DNA of 64,000 nt. Source: Paenibacillus sacheonensis (GTDB lineage: Bacteria; Bacillota; Bacilli; Paenibacillales; Paenibacillaceae). Numbering within the stretch: position 1 is the stretch's first letter; every line of letters starts with the position of its first letter. The position numbers and the translations under genes are program-made. The stretch covers positions 124,001 through 188,000 of the forward strand of contig NZ_JAAAMU010000003.1 in the NCBI RefSeq assembly GCF_009909195.1. Reading direction: 5' to 3'. The notes beneath the pieces are model-generated. The model saw only the letters and a list, made by a program, of their open reading frames with translations, was not told where the DNA came from and searched no databases. Of this stretch, positions 43,770 through 52,319 are shown piece after piece.

Positions 43770-43818
43770 GAACTGAAGAACGAGCCGAACTGAACGAACT
43801 GATGAACTGCACGAACTG
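43770..43818. repeat. Five GAACTG words in the ssuA-ssuD spacer
   Basis: GAACTG occurs at 43770, 43787, 43796, 43804 and 43813. The 116 bp spacer is poor in T and shows almost no self-pairing potential. It could be an expanded simple repeat or an unstructured mRNA spacer. Confidence 0.6.
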
Positions 43819-43870
43819 CGAACCGATCAGATGAACCAACCCAACTACTCAACATAGGAGCGTGTATGAC

Positions 43871-45016
43871 ATGGAAGTATTCTGGTTTATTCCGACGCAT
43901 GGCGACGGACGTTATTTGGGAAGCGCCGAGGGAGCGCGGGTTGTCGATGCCAAGTATATGCAGCAAATCGCCCAGGCGGCGGATCGGCTCGGTTACGGCG
44001 GCGTACTGCTGCCGACGGGAACCTCGTGCGAGGATGCATGGGTCGCGGCTTCTTCGCTGATTCCGGTAACGGAACGCCTGAAATTTCTAGTCGCGCTGCG
44101 GCCGGGGCTGATGTCCCCGTCGCTCGCGGCACGAATGGCATCCACGTTCGACCGCCTCTCGAACGGACGGCTGCTCATCAATGTCGTCACCGGCGGCGAT
44201 CCGGTGGAGCTAGCGAGCGAGGGCGTATTCCTCGAGCATGACGAGCGTTATGACCTGACCAGCGAATTTCTTGAGATTTGGCGCAGGGAGCTTAGCGGGG
44301 AGACGGTCGATTTTGAAGGGAAACACTTGAAGGTCAAGGGAGGCAAGGTGCTCTATCCGCCCGTGCAGCGGCCCTATCCGCCCCTGTATTTCGGTGGATC
44401 GTCACCTGCGGGCCAACAGGTCGCCGCGGACCATATCGACGTCTATCTGACGTGGGGCGAGCCGCCGCAGGAAGTCGCCAAGAAGATCGAACAGGTTCGA
44501 CGTCTGGCGGCCGAGCAGGGAAGAACCGTTCGCTTCGGCATTCGCCTGCACGTGATCGTCCGCGAAACGTCCGCAGAAGCTTGGAGAGAAGCGGATCGCC
44601 TGATCAGCAAAGTAGACGAGGATGCCATCGCGGCGGCCCGTAAAGTGTTCGCGCGCTACGACTCGGAAGGACAGCAGCGGATGTCCCGTCTTAATGGCGG
44701 CGACCGGAGCCAGCTGGAGATTTATCCGAACCTGTGGGCAGGCGTCGGGCTAGTCCGCGGCGGCGCAGGCACGGCACTCGTAGGGAATCCGGACGAAGTG
44801 GCCGGACTGATGAAGGAGTATGCGGCGCTCGGAATCGATACGTTCATCTTATCCGGCTATCCGCATTTGGAAGAAGCGTACCAATTCGCCGAGCTCGTCT
44901 TCCCGCTGCTGCCGCTCGCGACGGTTCAGCCCGCGGCCGGTCCGACATCGACGAGCCCGTTCGGCGAGCTCATCGCCAATGCGATCAAACCGGCGGAACG
45001 GGCTTCCGCCAGATAG
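43871..45016 (+). CDS. ssuD: FMNH2-dependent alkanesulfonate monooxygenase
   Basis: A 381-residue luciferase-like TIM-barrel enzyme, the same length as E. coli SsuD. It cleaves alkanesulfonates to aldehyde and sulfite using FMNH2 and O2. [17 protein letters not shown] at the start, [11 protein letters not shown]-like [27 protein letters not shown], and [18 protein letters not shown] are family landmarks. TAGGAG at 43855-43860 fits the ATG at 43871. The enzyme needs an FMN reductase (SsuE), for which no gene lies in the cluster, so reduced flavin must come from elsewhere. Confidence 0.95.
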   Translation: MEVFWFIPTHGDGRYLGSAEGARVVDAKYMQQIAQAADRLGYGGVLLPTGTSCEDAWVAASSLIPVTERLKFLVALRPGLMSPSLAARMASTFDRLSNGRLLINVVTGGDPVELASEGVFLEHDERYDLTSEFLEIWRRELSGETVDFEGKHLKVKGGKVLYPPVQRPYPPLYFGGSSPAGQQVAADHIDVYLTWGEPPQEVAKKIEQVRRLAAEQGRTVRFGIRLHVIVRETSAEAWREADRLISKVDEDAIAAARKVFARYDSEGQQRMSRLNGGDRSQLEIYPNLWAGVGLVRGGAGTALVGNPDEVAGLMKEYAALGIDTFILSGYPHLEEAYQFAELVFPLLPLATVQPAAGPTSTSPFGELIANAIKPAERASAR

Positions 45017-45028
45017 GAGGAAACAAGA

Positions 45029-45826
45029 ATGAAGAGTCCAGCAGCACGTAACTGGAAAACTGGAGCGTTATCTATCGGACTCGAGTGGTTGATTCCGATC
45101 CTGGTCGTGGCGCTCTGGCAATGGTTCGGCAGCATGGGATGGATCTCGCAGCGTATCCTGCCGACGCCCGCATCCGTCTTGGAAGCCGGGGTCAAATTGA
45201 TTCGCAATGGCGATCTGTTCGTCTATATCGGCGACAGCACGAGGCGGGCGTTCATCGGGTTCGTGATCGGGGGAGGCATCGGGTTCGCGCTGGCAATCCT
45301 TAACGGCTTGCTGCCGCTATCGGAGAAGCTGACCGACTCGTCCATCCAGATGATCCGAACGATTCCGCATCTCTCGCTCATTCCGCTCATCATTGCCTGG
45401 TTCGGCATCGGCGAGGAAGGGAAAATATTTCTCGTCGCGCTGGGCGTGGCCTTCCCGATCTATATCAACACGCTGCACGGAATTCGATCCGTGGATCCGG
45501 GCTTGATCGAGATGGGCCGCACTTACGGCTTGCGGGGCTTTGCGCTGTTTCGTACGATCATTTATCCCGGCGCGCTGCCGTCCATCTTGGTGGGCTTGCG
45601 GTTCGCGCTCGGCATTATGTGGATTACGCTGATCGTCTCGGAGACGATCTCCGCCAATAGCGGGATCGGTTATATGGCGATGAATGCGCGGGAATTCTTT
45701 CAAATGGACGTCGTCGTGCTCAGCATCGTCATCTACGCGCTGCTCGGCAAGCTGTCGGACTGGATGGCGAAGCTTCTGGAGAGGAGTTGGCTGAAATGGC
45801 ATCCGCATTATCGGCGAGCGAAATAA
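45029..45826 (+). CDS. ssuC: Alkanesulfonate ABC transporter permease
   Basis: A 265-residue membrane protein with about six predicted helices, of the BPD_transp_1 type. The coupling motif is [20 protein letters not shown], with [23 protein letters not shown] after it, as in SsuC/TauC. GGAGGAAAC precedes the ATG 13 bp after ssuD. The gene overlaps ssuB by 31 bp. It forms the membrane channel of the sulfonate importer. Confidence 0.93.
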   Translation: MKSPAARNWKTGALSIGLEWLIPILVVALWQWFGSMGWISQRILPTPASVLEAGVKLIRNGDLFVYIGDSTRRAFIGFVIGGGIGFALAILNGLLPLSEKLTDSSIQMIRTIPHLSLIPLIIAWFGIGEEGKIFLVALGVAFPIYINTLHGIRSVDPGLIEMGRTYGLRGFALFRTIIYPGALPSILVGLRFALGIMWITLIVSETISANSGIGYMAMNAREFFQMDVVVLSIVIYALLGKLSDWMAKLLERSWLKWHPHYRRAK

Positions 45827-46614
45827 TTCATTCACGGCAGGCAGAGGCTCCGGGGGGAGCAGCTGCCCGGGGACTGCAAGTAGAGGTGCGGGACGCGGTC
45901 GTGCGGTTCGGCGACCTGACCGTGCTTCGCGATCTGGAACTGTCGATTCCCGCCGGCCAGTTTCTGGCGGTCGTCGGAAGAAGCGGCTGCGGCAAAAGCA
46001 CGCTGCTTCGCCTGCTGGCAGGTTTGGAACAGGCATCGCGGGGGGCCGTGTCCATTGGCGGAGCCGCCTCGGCCGGTTTACGGTCCGACGTGCGGGTGAT
46101 GTTCCAGGATGCCCGGCTGCTTCCTTGGAAATCCGTGCTGGATAACGTGCGGATCGGCGTGGAAGGCGGCGACCGCTCCCAAGCGTTGGAAGCGCTGGAG
46201 CTCGTCGGCCTCGCCGACCGGGCGAAGGAGTGGCCCTCCGTTCTGTCCGGCGGACAGCGGCAGCGGGTCGCGCTGGCCCGGGCGCTCGTCAGCAATCCGA
46301 GCCTCCTGCTGCTCGACGAACCGCTCGGCGCGCTCGATGCGCTGACTCGCATCGAGATGCAGCAGCTCATCGAGCGGTTATGGCTGGAGCGCAGGTTTAC
46401 CGCCGTTCTCGTCACCCATGACGTGAGCGAAGCCGTGGCGCTTGCCGACCGCGTCGTGCTGGTGGAGAATGGCACTATTTCGCAGGATATAACCATTGCC
46501 CTGGCAAGGCCGCGCGAGAAGGACAGCGGATTCTCCCATTACGAGAGCAGCATCCTGAATCGGGTGCTTGGAAGGCGCCCGGTCAGCGTCAATCAGGATG
46601 GCTTTGCGATTTAA
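45796..46614 (+). CDS. ssuB: Alkanesulfonate ABC transporter ATP-binding protein
   Basis: A 272-residue ATPase with Walker [19 protein letters not shown], signature [15 protein letters not shown] and Walker [13 protein letters not shown], the pattern of the nitrate/sulfonate/taurine subfamily. The Q-loop reads [11 protein letters not shown], which is characteristic of SsuB/TauB. GGAGAGGAG (45778-45786) points to the ATG at 45796; the TTG at 45787 is too close. It is the last gene of the ssu operon. No clean terminator follows; a bulged, long-loop inverted repeat at about 46644-46702 is too weak to call. Confidence 0.93.
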   Translation: MASALSASEIIHSRQAEAPGGAAARGLQVEVRDAVVRFGDLTVLRDLELSIPAGQFLAVVGRSGCGKSTLLRLLAGLEQASRGAVSIGGAASAGLRSDVRVMFQDARLLPWKSVLDNVRIGVEGGDRSQALEALELVGLADRAKEWPSVLSGGQRQRVALARALVSNPSLLLLDEPLGALDALTRIEMQQLIERLWLERRFTAVLVTHDVSEAVALADRVVLVENGTISQDITIALARPREKDSGFSHYESSILNRVLGRRPVSVNQDGFAI

Positions 46615-46762
46615 GCGAAGCTTGCCGATTGGCTGGCATTCACGAGGATATTCTTCAGCTCCCGAACGGTCGTTCATTCGCCTTCGCTGCGAATATTCCT
46701 CAAAATAGGGATAACCCCTGAGCGCATATAGTTGAGTAACAACAGGTGCGGGGGTGTTGCGC

Positions 46763-47350
46763 ATGGGAGTCTTCAAATCATTCCTGGCTAAATCCGCGAT
46801 CGAGCTGTTTCTGCTGCTGTTTATTTATCCGGCTATCGGGCTTGCGCTGCTCGTGCTCGGCTTTACGTCCTCCTGGAAATCCGGGACGATCATGCTCGTA
46901 TCTGCCCTGCTGCTGCGATTCGTCCTGAAACGCGAAGCGGCAGCGATTCGGCCCATGAGGCGAGGTAAACGATGGGGTCGCAGGCCGCGCGGCAAACGGC
47001 AGAGAGGCCAGACGGGCGGAAACGGGCTGAAGGATCGTTTCCCTGGCGAGTTCGAGCGCGGCGTTTCCCCGCCGCAGCTGAGCGATATTTACGCCGACAT
47101 GGCGGCGCAGCTGCGCGAGCAGGAGGCGCTGCTGGCGATGCTGAGGCAGCAGGAACGGCGCGCGGAATGGCCTGAGGAGCGCCGAGGGGAATGGTGGGCG
47201 GAACGGCGAGGGGAACGGCCCGGCAATCCAGGCGGGAGCAGCGGAACGGAACGGCCTGCAGGTCAAATCTGGGGAAGTCGCGAGCAACGGCCATCAGGTG
47301 AGAACTGGAGCTTCCGCGGGGAGCGGCCTAAGGACCGTCCTGGCAGCTAG
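46763..47350 (+). CDS. Membrane protein with Arg/Glu/Trp-rich tail, unknown function
   Basis: A 195-residue protein I do not recognise. After a short N-terminus there are two hydrophobic segments, about residues 10-32 (AIELFLLLFIYPAIGLALLVLG) and 36-52 (GTIMLVSALLLRFVL). A highly basic stretch follows (RGKRWGRRPRGKRQRG). A helical middle part (LSDIYADMAAQLREQEALLAMLRQQE) could form a coiled coil. The tail consists of repeats of the type ERRGEWW.. and ..ERPG. GGGGGTG lies before the ATG at 46763. Both the basic region and the tail are presumably cytoplasmic and could bind nucleic acid or acidic lipid. Composition bias makes a small risk that it is not expressed. Confidence 0.6.
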   Translation: MGVFKSFLAKSAIELFLLLFIYPAIGLALLVLGFTSSWKSGTIMLVSALLLRFVLKREAAAIRPMRRGKRWGRRPRGKRQRGQTGGNGLKDRFPGEFERGVSPPQLSDIYADMAAQLREQEALLAMLRQQERRAEWPEERRGEWWAERRGERPGNPGGSSGTERPAGQIWGSREQRPSGENWSFRGERPKDRPGS

Positions 47351-47429
47351 CAGGTTCAGCGGAGCAAGGGGCTGCGACCGAGAGACCGTGCCCGTATCGG
47401 ATAGCGATTAGTAGATCAGCAGCAAGAAA

Positions 47430-47472
47430 CCAGGGGGATATCATCGAATACGATGATATCCCCCTGGTTTTC
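47430..47472. terminator. Strong terminator between convergent genes
   Basis: A perfect 17 bp stem (47430-47446 with 47451-47467, AATA loop) is followed by TTTTCTTT. It is preceded by AAAC on the other side, so it can serve both strands. Confidence 0.9.
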
Positions 47473-47565
47473 TTTCTTCATTACGCTTCTTAATGGCGAG
47501 CGAGGAGGGCTCCGCTTGGAACACTCCCCGCTCGGCTTTGCTTATCGCTTTGCTAATCGCTTCGC

Positions 47566-48978
47566 TTACTGCCCGGCTGCGGCCATCGCTTCCTCGATGG
47601 CGCTGTTAGCATCCTTGGTCATTCCCTTGATGGCATCGTCCAAACTCGATTTGCCGAAGAACAGCGGGTTCACGTATTTGTTGAAGATCGAACCGCCGCC
47701 GCTCGAGAGATAAGGGTTGACTTTCAGGTATTGGCTCGTGTAGTTCAGCTCGTCTTGAAGCACCGTGTTGACTTGCTTGTCGAATGCGGTTTCTTTAGGC
47801 AGCAGATCCATTTTGCTTTGGAAAATCGGCAAACCCCAGCCCGATTTTGCACGGTCGTCGGCCGGCTTGCCGCCGAAGTACCATTCGAAGAACGTCCATG
47901 CTTCGTCCGGATGCTTCGAAGCCTTGTTGATGATCGCGCCGGTCGCGCTGCCCGTAGGCGCTACGCGCGTGCCGTTCGGCGCCATCGGCGTCGGCAGCAT
48001 GCCGAAATCTTCGATATGCGATTTCGCGCGCTCGTCCCCGCGAATGACGCCGCTGTACCAGTACCCCATGACCATCATCGCCGCTTGGTTCTTGAAGAAC
48101 AGGTCGCCGCTATCCGTTTGGTCGTTGTTGACGGAGTTCGGGCCGATGTTGCTCTTCACGGCATCCACCCACATCGTGATGTAATCTCTTACTTCCGGTT
48201 TGTCGAAATCCATCTTGCTGAAGTCATCGTTGTTGATGTCCACGCCGGCGCTGAGCAGGTATTGAAGCAGGGTGTCGTAAAACGGCTCTACCTTGCCCAT
48301 ATCGTGGTTGCCCAAGCCGTATTGCTTGACTTTATCGCCGTCCTTGATCGTCAGCTTCTTGGCCAAGTCGATCAATTCCGGAATCGTAAGCGGCTTCGTG
48401 GCATCCGGCAGCGGAACGCCCGCCGCATCGAATACCTTCTTGTTATAGAAAATGGCATAGTCGTTGGACCAGTCTTTCGGCAAGCCGTAGATCGGTCCGG
48501 TGCCGACCGTCTTGCCGTCGAAGCGGTACACGTTCGTGATCGGCAGGAGATCGTCCGCTTTGAACACGGTGCTCGTGTTGATGCGATCCGTCAGATCGGC
48601 CGCGATGCCTTTGATGACATAGTTGGGAAGTTCTTGCACGCCGCTGATGCGGATGACGTCGGGCGCGTCGCCCGTTGCCAGCTGCGCCGCGAGCTTCGTG
48701 GAGTCGATCGTCTCGATGACGACATGGATGTTCGGATGCTCTTTCTCGAATTCGGCGATTTGATCCTTGGAAAGCTCGCCGTCCGTGATGCTGGTACGGA
48801 TCGTTACTTTGTCGCCGCTCTTGGTGTCGGAATTCTTCGTCGAGGTGTTGGATGAATTTCCGCTGCTGTCGTTCGCGCCGTTGTTGGCAGCGTTCCCGCC
48901 ATTGTTGCTGCTGCCGCAGCCCGTCAGCACAACTGCTGCTGCCGTAACGGCCGTAAGCATAATCGTCCATTTTCTCAA
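47566..48978 (-). CDS. Orphan sugar-binding lipoprotein (SBP family 1)
   Basis: A 470-residue extracellular binding protein of the maltose-binding type. The lipoprotein signal is MRKWTIMLTAVTAAAVVLTGC (Cys21), followed by a Gly/Asn/Ser linker to about residue 50. The domain shows EKEHPNIHVVIETIDSTKLAAQLATGDAPDVIRI and, later, AAMMVMGYWYSGVI. The TTG at 48978 was chosen since AAGGGGG lies eight bases upstream. No permease gene is on either side: downstream is a terminator and upstream an exporter locus. It must work with permeases encoded elsewhere, or act as a sensor component. Confidence 0.9.
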   Translation of the reverse strand: MRKWTIMLTAVTAAAVVLTGCGSSNNGGNAANNGANDSSGNSSNTSTKNSDTKSGDKVTIRTSITDGELSKDQIAEFEKEHPNIHVVIETIDSTKLAAQLATGDAPDVIRISGVQELPNYVIKGIAADLTDRINTSTVFKADDLLPITNVYRFDGKTVGTGPIYGLPKDWSNDYAIFYNKKVFDAAGVPLPDATKPLTIPELIDLAKKLTIKDGDKVKQYGLGNHDMGKVEPFYDTLLQYLLSAGVDINNDDFSKMDFDKPEVRDYITMWVDAVKSNIGPNSVNNDQTDSGDLFFKNQAAMMVMGYWYSGVIRGDERAKSHIEDFGMLPTPMAPNGTRVAPTGSATGAIINKASKHPDEAWTFFEWYFGGKPADDRAKSGWGLPIFQSKMDLLPKETAFDKQVNTVLQDELNYTSQYLKVNPYLSSGGGSIFNKYVNPLFFGKSSLDDAIKGMTKDANSAIEEAMAAAGQ

Positions 48979-49038
48979 AATCGTGGCCCCCTTGAAGAAA
49001 TAGTAAATATCCTGCCTCAACAAGAATAACACGGAAAA

Positions 49039-49052
49039 TGTAAGCGCTTAAA
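49039..49052. promoter_or_regulatory. cre-like palindrome upstream of the sugar-binding protein gene
   Basis: TGTAAGCGCTTAAA contains the perfect palindrome TAAGCGCTTA and matches the CcpA cre consensus at all but one position. It lies about 60 bp before the start of the minus-strand gene, so CcpA or a LacI-family repressor likely controls it. Confidence 0.5.
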
Positions 49053-49073
49053 TAAGGCGATCCTCCGATTTTG

Positions 49074-49117
49074 ACGGGTAATCGTATGGTTTTTTAACGG
49101 GTAATCCTATGGTATTT
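49074..49117. repeat. Two direct repeats of about 20 bp
   Basis: ACGGGTAATC followed by .TATGGT and a T-rich end occurs at 49074 and again at 49097 (23 bp period). They lie in the 338 bp divergent intergenic region; function is not evident. Confidence 0.5.
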
Positions 49118-49241
49118 CCCGCCAATGGCATTCCGGGACATTCATGCTCTCCATGCCGGCTGCTTAATATGAAATCCCTGCCGTCATCGCCGATGAAGGC
49201 AGGGCGGTTATTAGATTGGCGATAAACTGCAATTCCAATCG

Positions 49242-49295
49242 TTGACATTTAGGTTCGGCAGTGAGTATACTGTGTATATGAATATATACAGTATA
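49242..49295 (+). promoter_or_regulatory. Promoter with long palindromic GntR (YtrA-type) operator
   Basis: TTGACA (49242-49247) and TATACT (49266-49271) are 18 bp apart. A 30 bp palindrome begins at the -10: TATACTGTGTATAT (49266-49279), two bases, then ATATATACAGTATA (49282-49295), with one mismatch between arms. It covers the -10 and the start point, as expected for repression by the YtrA-like protein encoded in the operon. Confidence 0.8.
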
Positions 49296-49316
49296 TAAAC
49301 CAGGAGGCGAGAGCGG

Positions 49317-50039
49317 ATGACTAGCTGGCAGGGGGCGATGGCGCTTCTTCGATTCGAGGGGCGGCAATCTTGGATCGGCCTGCTCATAACGATCGCTTTT
49401 TACACCTACGTGAACGTGATCATGCTGCCGGTTCTCCAGGAGCTGTTGACGTCTGAAGGCGGAGGCGGATTCGGCTGGATCGGGGACTTTCTCTATCTGA
49501 CCATTCTGCCGATGATGGGCTTCGTGATGAACCGCAGCATGTTCCGCTATTGGATCCAGGATCCGTACACGCGCAAATTGGCGTACTGGCGCACGATGCC
49601 GATCGGTTGGGATGCCATCGTTCTCTCGCGCATGCTGCAGCATGTCATCGTGATGACCTTCGTCGCGGCGTACTACTTCGTCCTGCAATATGTCCTGCTC
49701 GGCGCCATACGCGAGCTGTTGTCTCCCGGGGAATACGTGCTCTATGCGCTGACATGGTACGGTTATGCGCTGATGGCCGGAGCGACTTACGTGTTCTTCG
49801 AACAGACGGTGCGGGGGAAAACGTATCTCGCGGTTTGCTTCGGTTACGTGCTCGTATTTGTACTGCTGGAGCTGCTTCTAAGGGCGACGGACACGGAGCT
49901 GCTGTTCCGCTCGATCGAGGAAGCGCGCGGGCATCGCTTCGCATGGCCCGCGGTTTCGCTCGTGCTCGGCGCGGGGGCCACGGCGCTGATCGGATTCTCG
50001 ATCCGCAAGCGGCTTGCGAAGCGCAGTCTGCTGCTGTAA
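49317..50039 (+). CDS. Membrane protein, probable ABC exporter permease
   Basis: A 240-residue protein with about six predicted helices, including LLITIAFYTYVNVIMLPVL and FGYVLVFVLLELLL. Cytoplasmic loops are basic (FRYWIQDPYTRKLAYWRTMP and SIRKRLAKRS). The sequence family is not one I can name, but the size, topology and position before a GntR regulator and ATPase match the permease of YtrABCD-type exporters. AGGAGG precedes the ATG. The gene lies 21 bp after the palindromic operator and should be repressed with the rest of the operon. Its likely ATPase partner is encoded at 50515. Confidence 0.75.
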   Translation: MTSWQGAMALLRFEGRQSWIGLLITIAFYTYVNVIMLPVLQELLTSEGGGGFGWIGDFLYLTILPMMGFVMNRSMFRYWIQDPYTRKLAYWRTMPIGWDAIVLSRMLQHVIVMTFVAAYYFVLQYVLLGAIRELLSPGEYVLYALTWYGYALMAGATYVFFEQTVRGKTYLAVCFGYVLVFVLLELLLRATDTELLFRSIEEARGHRFAWPAVSLVLGAGATALIGFSIRKRLAKRSLLL

Positions 50040-50078
50040 CGGCGCGTAACCAGTTTATTCTCGAGAGAAGGTGGAGCG

Positions 50079-50525
50079 GTGTGGATACCAATACAACTCA
50101 ATGAACAAAGCGCGGAGCCGCTTTACCACCAGATCGAAGTGCAGCTCCGCGCGCTTATCGTCAGCGGGCAGCTGCCCGAAGGGACGCTGCTGCCTTCCAT
50201 CCGGGAGCTGGCGCAGCAGACCAAATGCAGCGTCATTACGATCCGGCGGGTCTATCAGGATTTGGAGAACGAAGGGCTGCTCCGAACCCGGCAAGGGACG
50301 GGGACCTTCGTTGCCCAAGTCGACGGGCAGCAGCGGGACAATCAGCGGCGCAGCGCGGTCATGACCGCGATCGAGACGGCGGCGGAGGCCGGGCTCCGGG
50401 TCCATTATACCGATGACGAGCTGATTGGCATGCTGCGGGAGGCGCTGCTGCGAATGCGCCCGGCGGCCGGAGAGGCGGAGCATGGAAGCGGGCAAGGCGA
50501 AGGAGGGAGACAACATGACGGATAG
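50079..50525 (+). CDS. GntR-family transcriptional regulator, YtrA subfamily
   Basis: A 148-residue regulator with the GntR winged helix (EPLYHQIEVQLRALIVSGQLPEGTLLPSIRELAQQTKCSVITIRRVYQDLENEGLL, about residues 10-75). Only a short helical tail follows, the YtrA layout without a large effector domain. The start is GTG, with AGAAGGTGG upstream. YtrA proteins repress ABC exporter operons that respond to cell-wall antibiotics. The long palindrome on this operon's promoter has the symmetry and AT-rich arms expected for such a dimer. It overlaps the next ATPase gene by 11 bp. Confidence 0.9.
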   Translation: MWIPIQLNEQSAEPLYHQIEVQLRALIVSGQLPEGTLLPSIRELAQQTKCSVITIRRVYQDLENEGLLRTRQGTGTFVAQVDGQQRDNQRRSAVMTAIETAAEAGLRVHYTDDELIGMLREALLRMRPAAGEAEHGSGQGEGGRQHDG

Positions 50526-51414
50526 CGTGGTGGAAATCGCGGGGTTGCTGCAGCGCAGGACGCATTTCGAGCTCGGGCCGGTGGAGCTGAGCATCCCGAA
50601 GGGCTGCGTGACGGCGATTATCGGGCCGAACGGCTCTGGGAAAAGCTCGCTGTTTCGCCTTATGCTTGGACTGTCGAAGCCGGACGAGGGCAGCCTGCAT
50701 CTCTTGGGGGAGCGGCTCGGCGAACGGGACGACGCTTCGCTGATGACGCGTATCGGATATTTGCCCGAAGGGGCGATCGAGCTCGATGACCGGCTGAGCG
50801 GCGAGGCGAAGGCGGCATTCGTGCGGCAGTGGTATCCCGGCTGGAATGAGGCCGTGTACCGGGAGCTGCTGCGGCGCTTCGAGATCAATCCGGCTTTGAA
50901 GCTCGGCCGAATGTCCAAAGGAATGCGGCGGAAGTACGACCTGTCCCTCGCGTTGGCGCATCAGCCGGAGCTTCTGCTGCTGGATGAGCCTTCCTCGGGT
51001 CTCGATCCCATCGCCTGGAAGACGATGATCGACGTGCTTCACCGTTATATGGAGCGGGGCGACAGGACGATCGTCATGGCTTCGCACATCGTGGAGGAGG
51101 TGCGGCGGCTCGCGGACTATATCGTCTTCATCGTGCAGGGCAGGATCCTGGGGATCTACGAGAAGGATGCGCTGCTGGCGTCATGGCAGACGATGTACGC
51201 GGATGCCGGCGGCCGCGATCTGGCGTGGCAGCAGATGCCGGGCTATCGCAGCGGCGAGATGTCCGGCGGCACGGTCTATAAGGTCGTGACGGATCAAGCG
51301 TTCGAGGCCGAACGGTGGCTGGACGCTCAAAGCGTAACCGTGATCAACAGGCAGAAGCTGGAGCTGGACGAGATTCTCGTGCAGCTAACCGAACAAGCGA
51401 GAGGAGTTTTATGA
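50515..51414 (+). CDS. ABC exporter ATP-binding protein
   Basis: A 299-residue ATPase with Walker A IIGPNGSGKSSLFRLMLG, signature MSKGMRRKYDLSLALAHQP and Walker B LLLLDEPSSGLDP. The Q-loop region (TRIGYLPEGAIELDDRLSG) fits YtrB-like exporters. A 90-residue C-terminal extension follows. AAGGAGG fixes the ATG at 50515; the upstream open frame belongs to another frame of the GntR gene. It overlaps both neighbours and is likely to energise the first permease (49317). Confidence 0.9.
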   Translation: MTDSVVEIAGLLQRRTHFELGPVELSIPKGCVTAIIGPNGSGKSSLFRLMLGLSKPDEGSLHLLGERLGERDDASLMTRIGYLPEGAIELDDRLSGEAKAAFVRQWYPGWNEAVYRELLRRFEINPALKLGRMSKGMRRKYDLSLALAHQPELLLLDEPSSGLDPIAWKTMIDVLHRYMERGDRTIVMASHIVEEVRRLADYIVFIVQGRILGIYEKDALLASWQTMYADAGGRDLAWQQMPGYRSGEMSGGTVYKVVTDQAFEAERWLDAQSVTVINRQKLELDEILVQLTEQARGVL

Positions 51415-52319
51415 GTATGAATGCTTTATCGCTGGAACAGGTTTTCAAGCAATACGGCGACAAAACCGCCGTGAACGGCATCAGCTTCGACGTCGCCCCC
51501 GGAGAAATCTACGGACTGCTCGGCGCGAACGGCGCGGGCAAGACGACGACGATGCGGATGGTGCTCGGCCTCATTTACCCGGATTCGGGGCGGATCTTAT
51601 ATAACGGCAAAGCATACAGCAAGGAGCAGCTGCATGGCCTCGGCTATCTGCCGGAGGAGCGCGGTCTCTATCCGAAGGTCAAGGTTAGCGACCAGATCCT
51701 GTACCTCGCTCAGCTGCGCGGCATGTCCAGGAAGGACGCTGACCAGAACCTGAAGCGCTGGCTGGATCGGTTCGGCGTGCCGGAATATTACAACAAGCGG
51801 GTCGAGGAGCTGTCCAAGGGGAATCAGCAGAAGATCCAATTCATTGCCGCCGTCATCCACAGCCCGCGCATCGTCATTATGGACGAAGCGTTCAGCGGCC
51901 TCGATCCCGTCAACGTCGAGCTGCTCAAATCGACGGTCAAGGAGCTTCGGGACGCGGGCTCGAGCATTTTGTTCTCGACGCACCGGATGGAGCATGTCGA
52001 GGAGCTGTGCCGCAACATCACGATCCTGCACAAATCCAACCCGGTGCTGCAAGGCAACCTGAAGGCGATCAAGCAGCAGTTTCCGCGGGAACGCATCATT
52101 CTGGGCACGGACGGCGAAGTGAACGGCTTGGAGACACTCGGGGGCGTCCTCAGCGTGAACCGGCACGAGTACGGCTACGAGCTGATGATCGCGGACGAAG
52201 CCGCGGGCAGGCCCATCCTGGAGAAGGCGATGACGCAGACTGAAGTGCGGCGCTTCGAAATCATGGAACCGACGCTTAACGAAATCTTTATTAAGACGGT
52301 AGGTGAGAAGCATGAATAA
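51411..52319 (+). CDS. ABC exporter ATP-binding protein, NatA-like
   Basis: A 302-residue ATPase with Walker A GLLGANGAGKTTTMRMVLG, signature ELSKGNQQKIQFIAAVIHSP and Walker B IVIMDEAFSGLDP. The GYLPEERGLYPK and LSKGNQQK motifs are those of the NatA/YhaQ group, which pair with large NatB/YhaP permeases. Its ATG overlaps the previous stop (ATGA) and its end overlaps the next permease gene by eight bases. Together they would form a second exporter within the same GntR-controlled operon. Confidence 0.9.
   Translation: MSMNALSLEQVFKQYGDKTAVNGISFDVAPGEIYGLLGANGAGKTTTMRMVLGLIYPDSGRILYNGKAYSKEQLHGLGYLPEERGLYPKVKVSDQILYLAQLRGMSRKDADQNLKRWLDRFGVPEYYNKRVEELSKGNQQKIQFIAAVIHSPRIVIMDEAFSGLDPVNVELLKSTVKELRDAGSSILFSTHRMEHVEELCRNITILHKSNPVLQGNLKAIKQQFPRERIILGTDGEVNGLETLGGVLSVNRHEYGYELMIADEAAGRPILEKAMTQTEVRRFEIMEPTLNEIFIKTVGEKHE

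Noticed and set aside
46644-46702. Terminator after ssuB
   Set aside because: GAGGATATTC and GAATATTCCTC pair only with a bulge and enclose a loop of nearly 40 nt, and there is no proper T-run.
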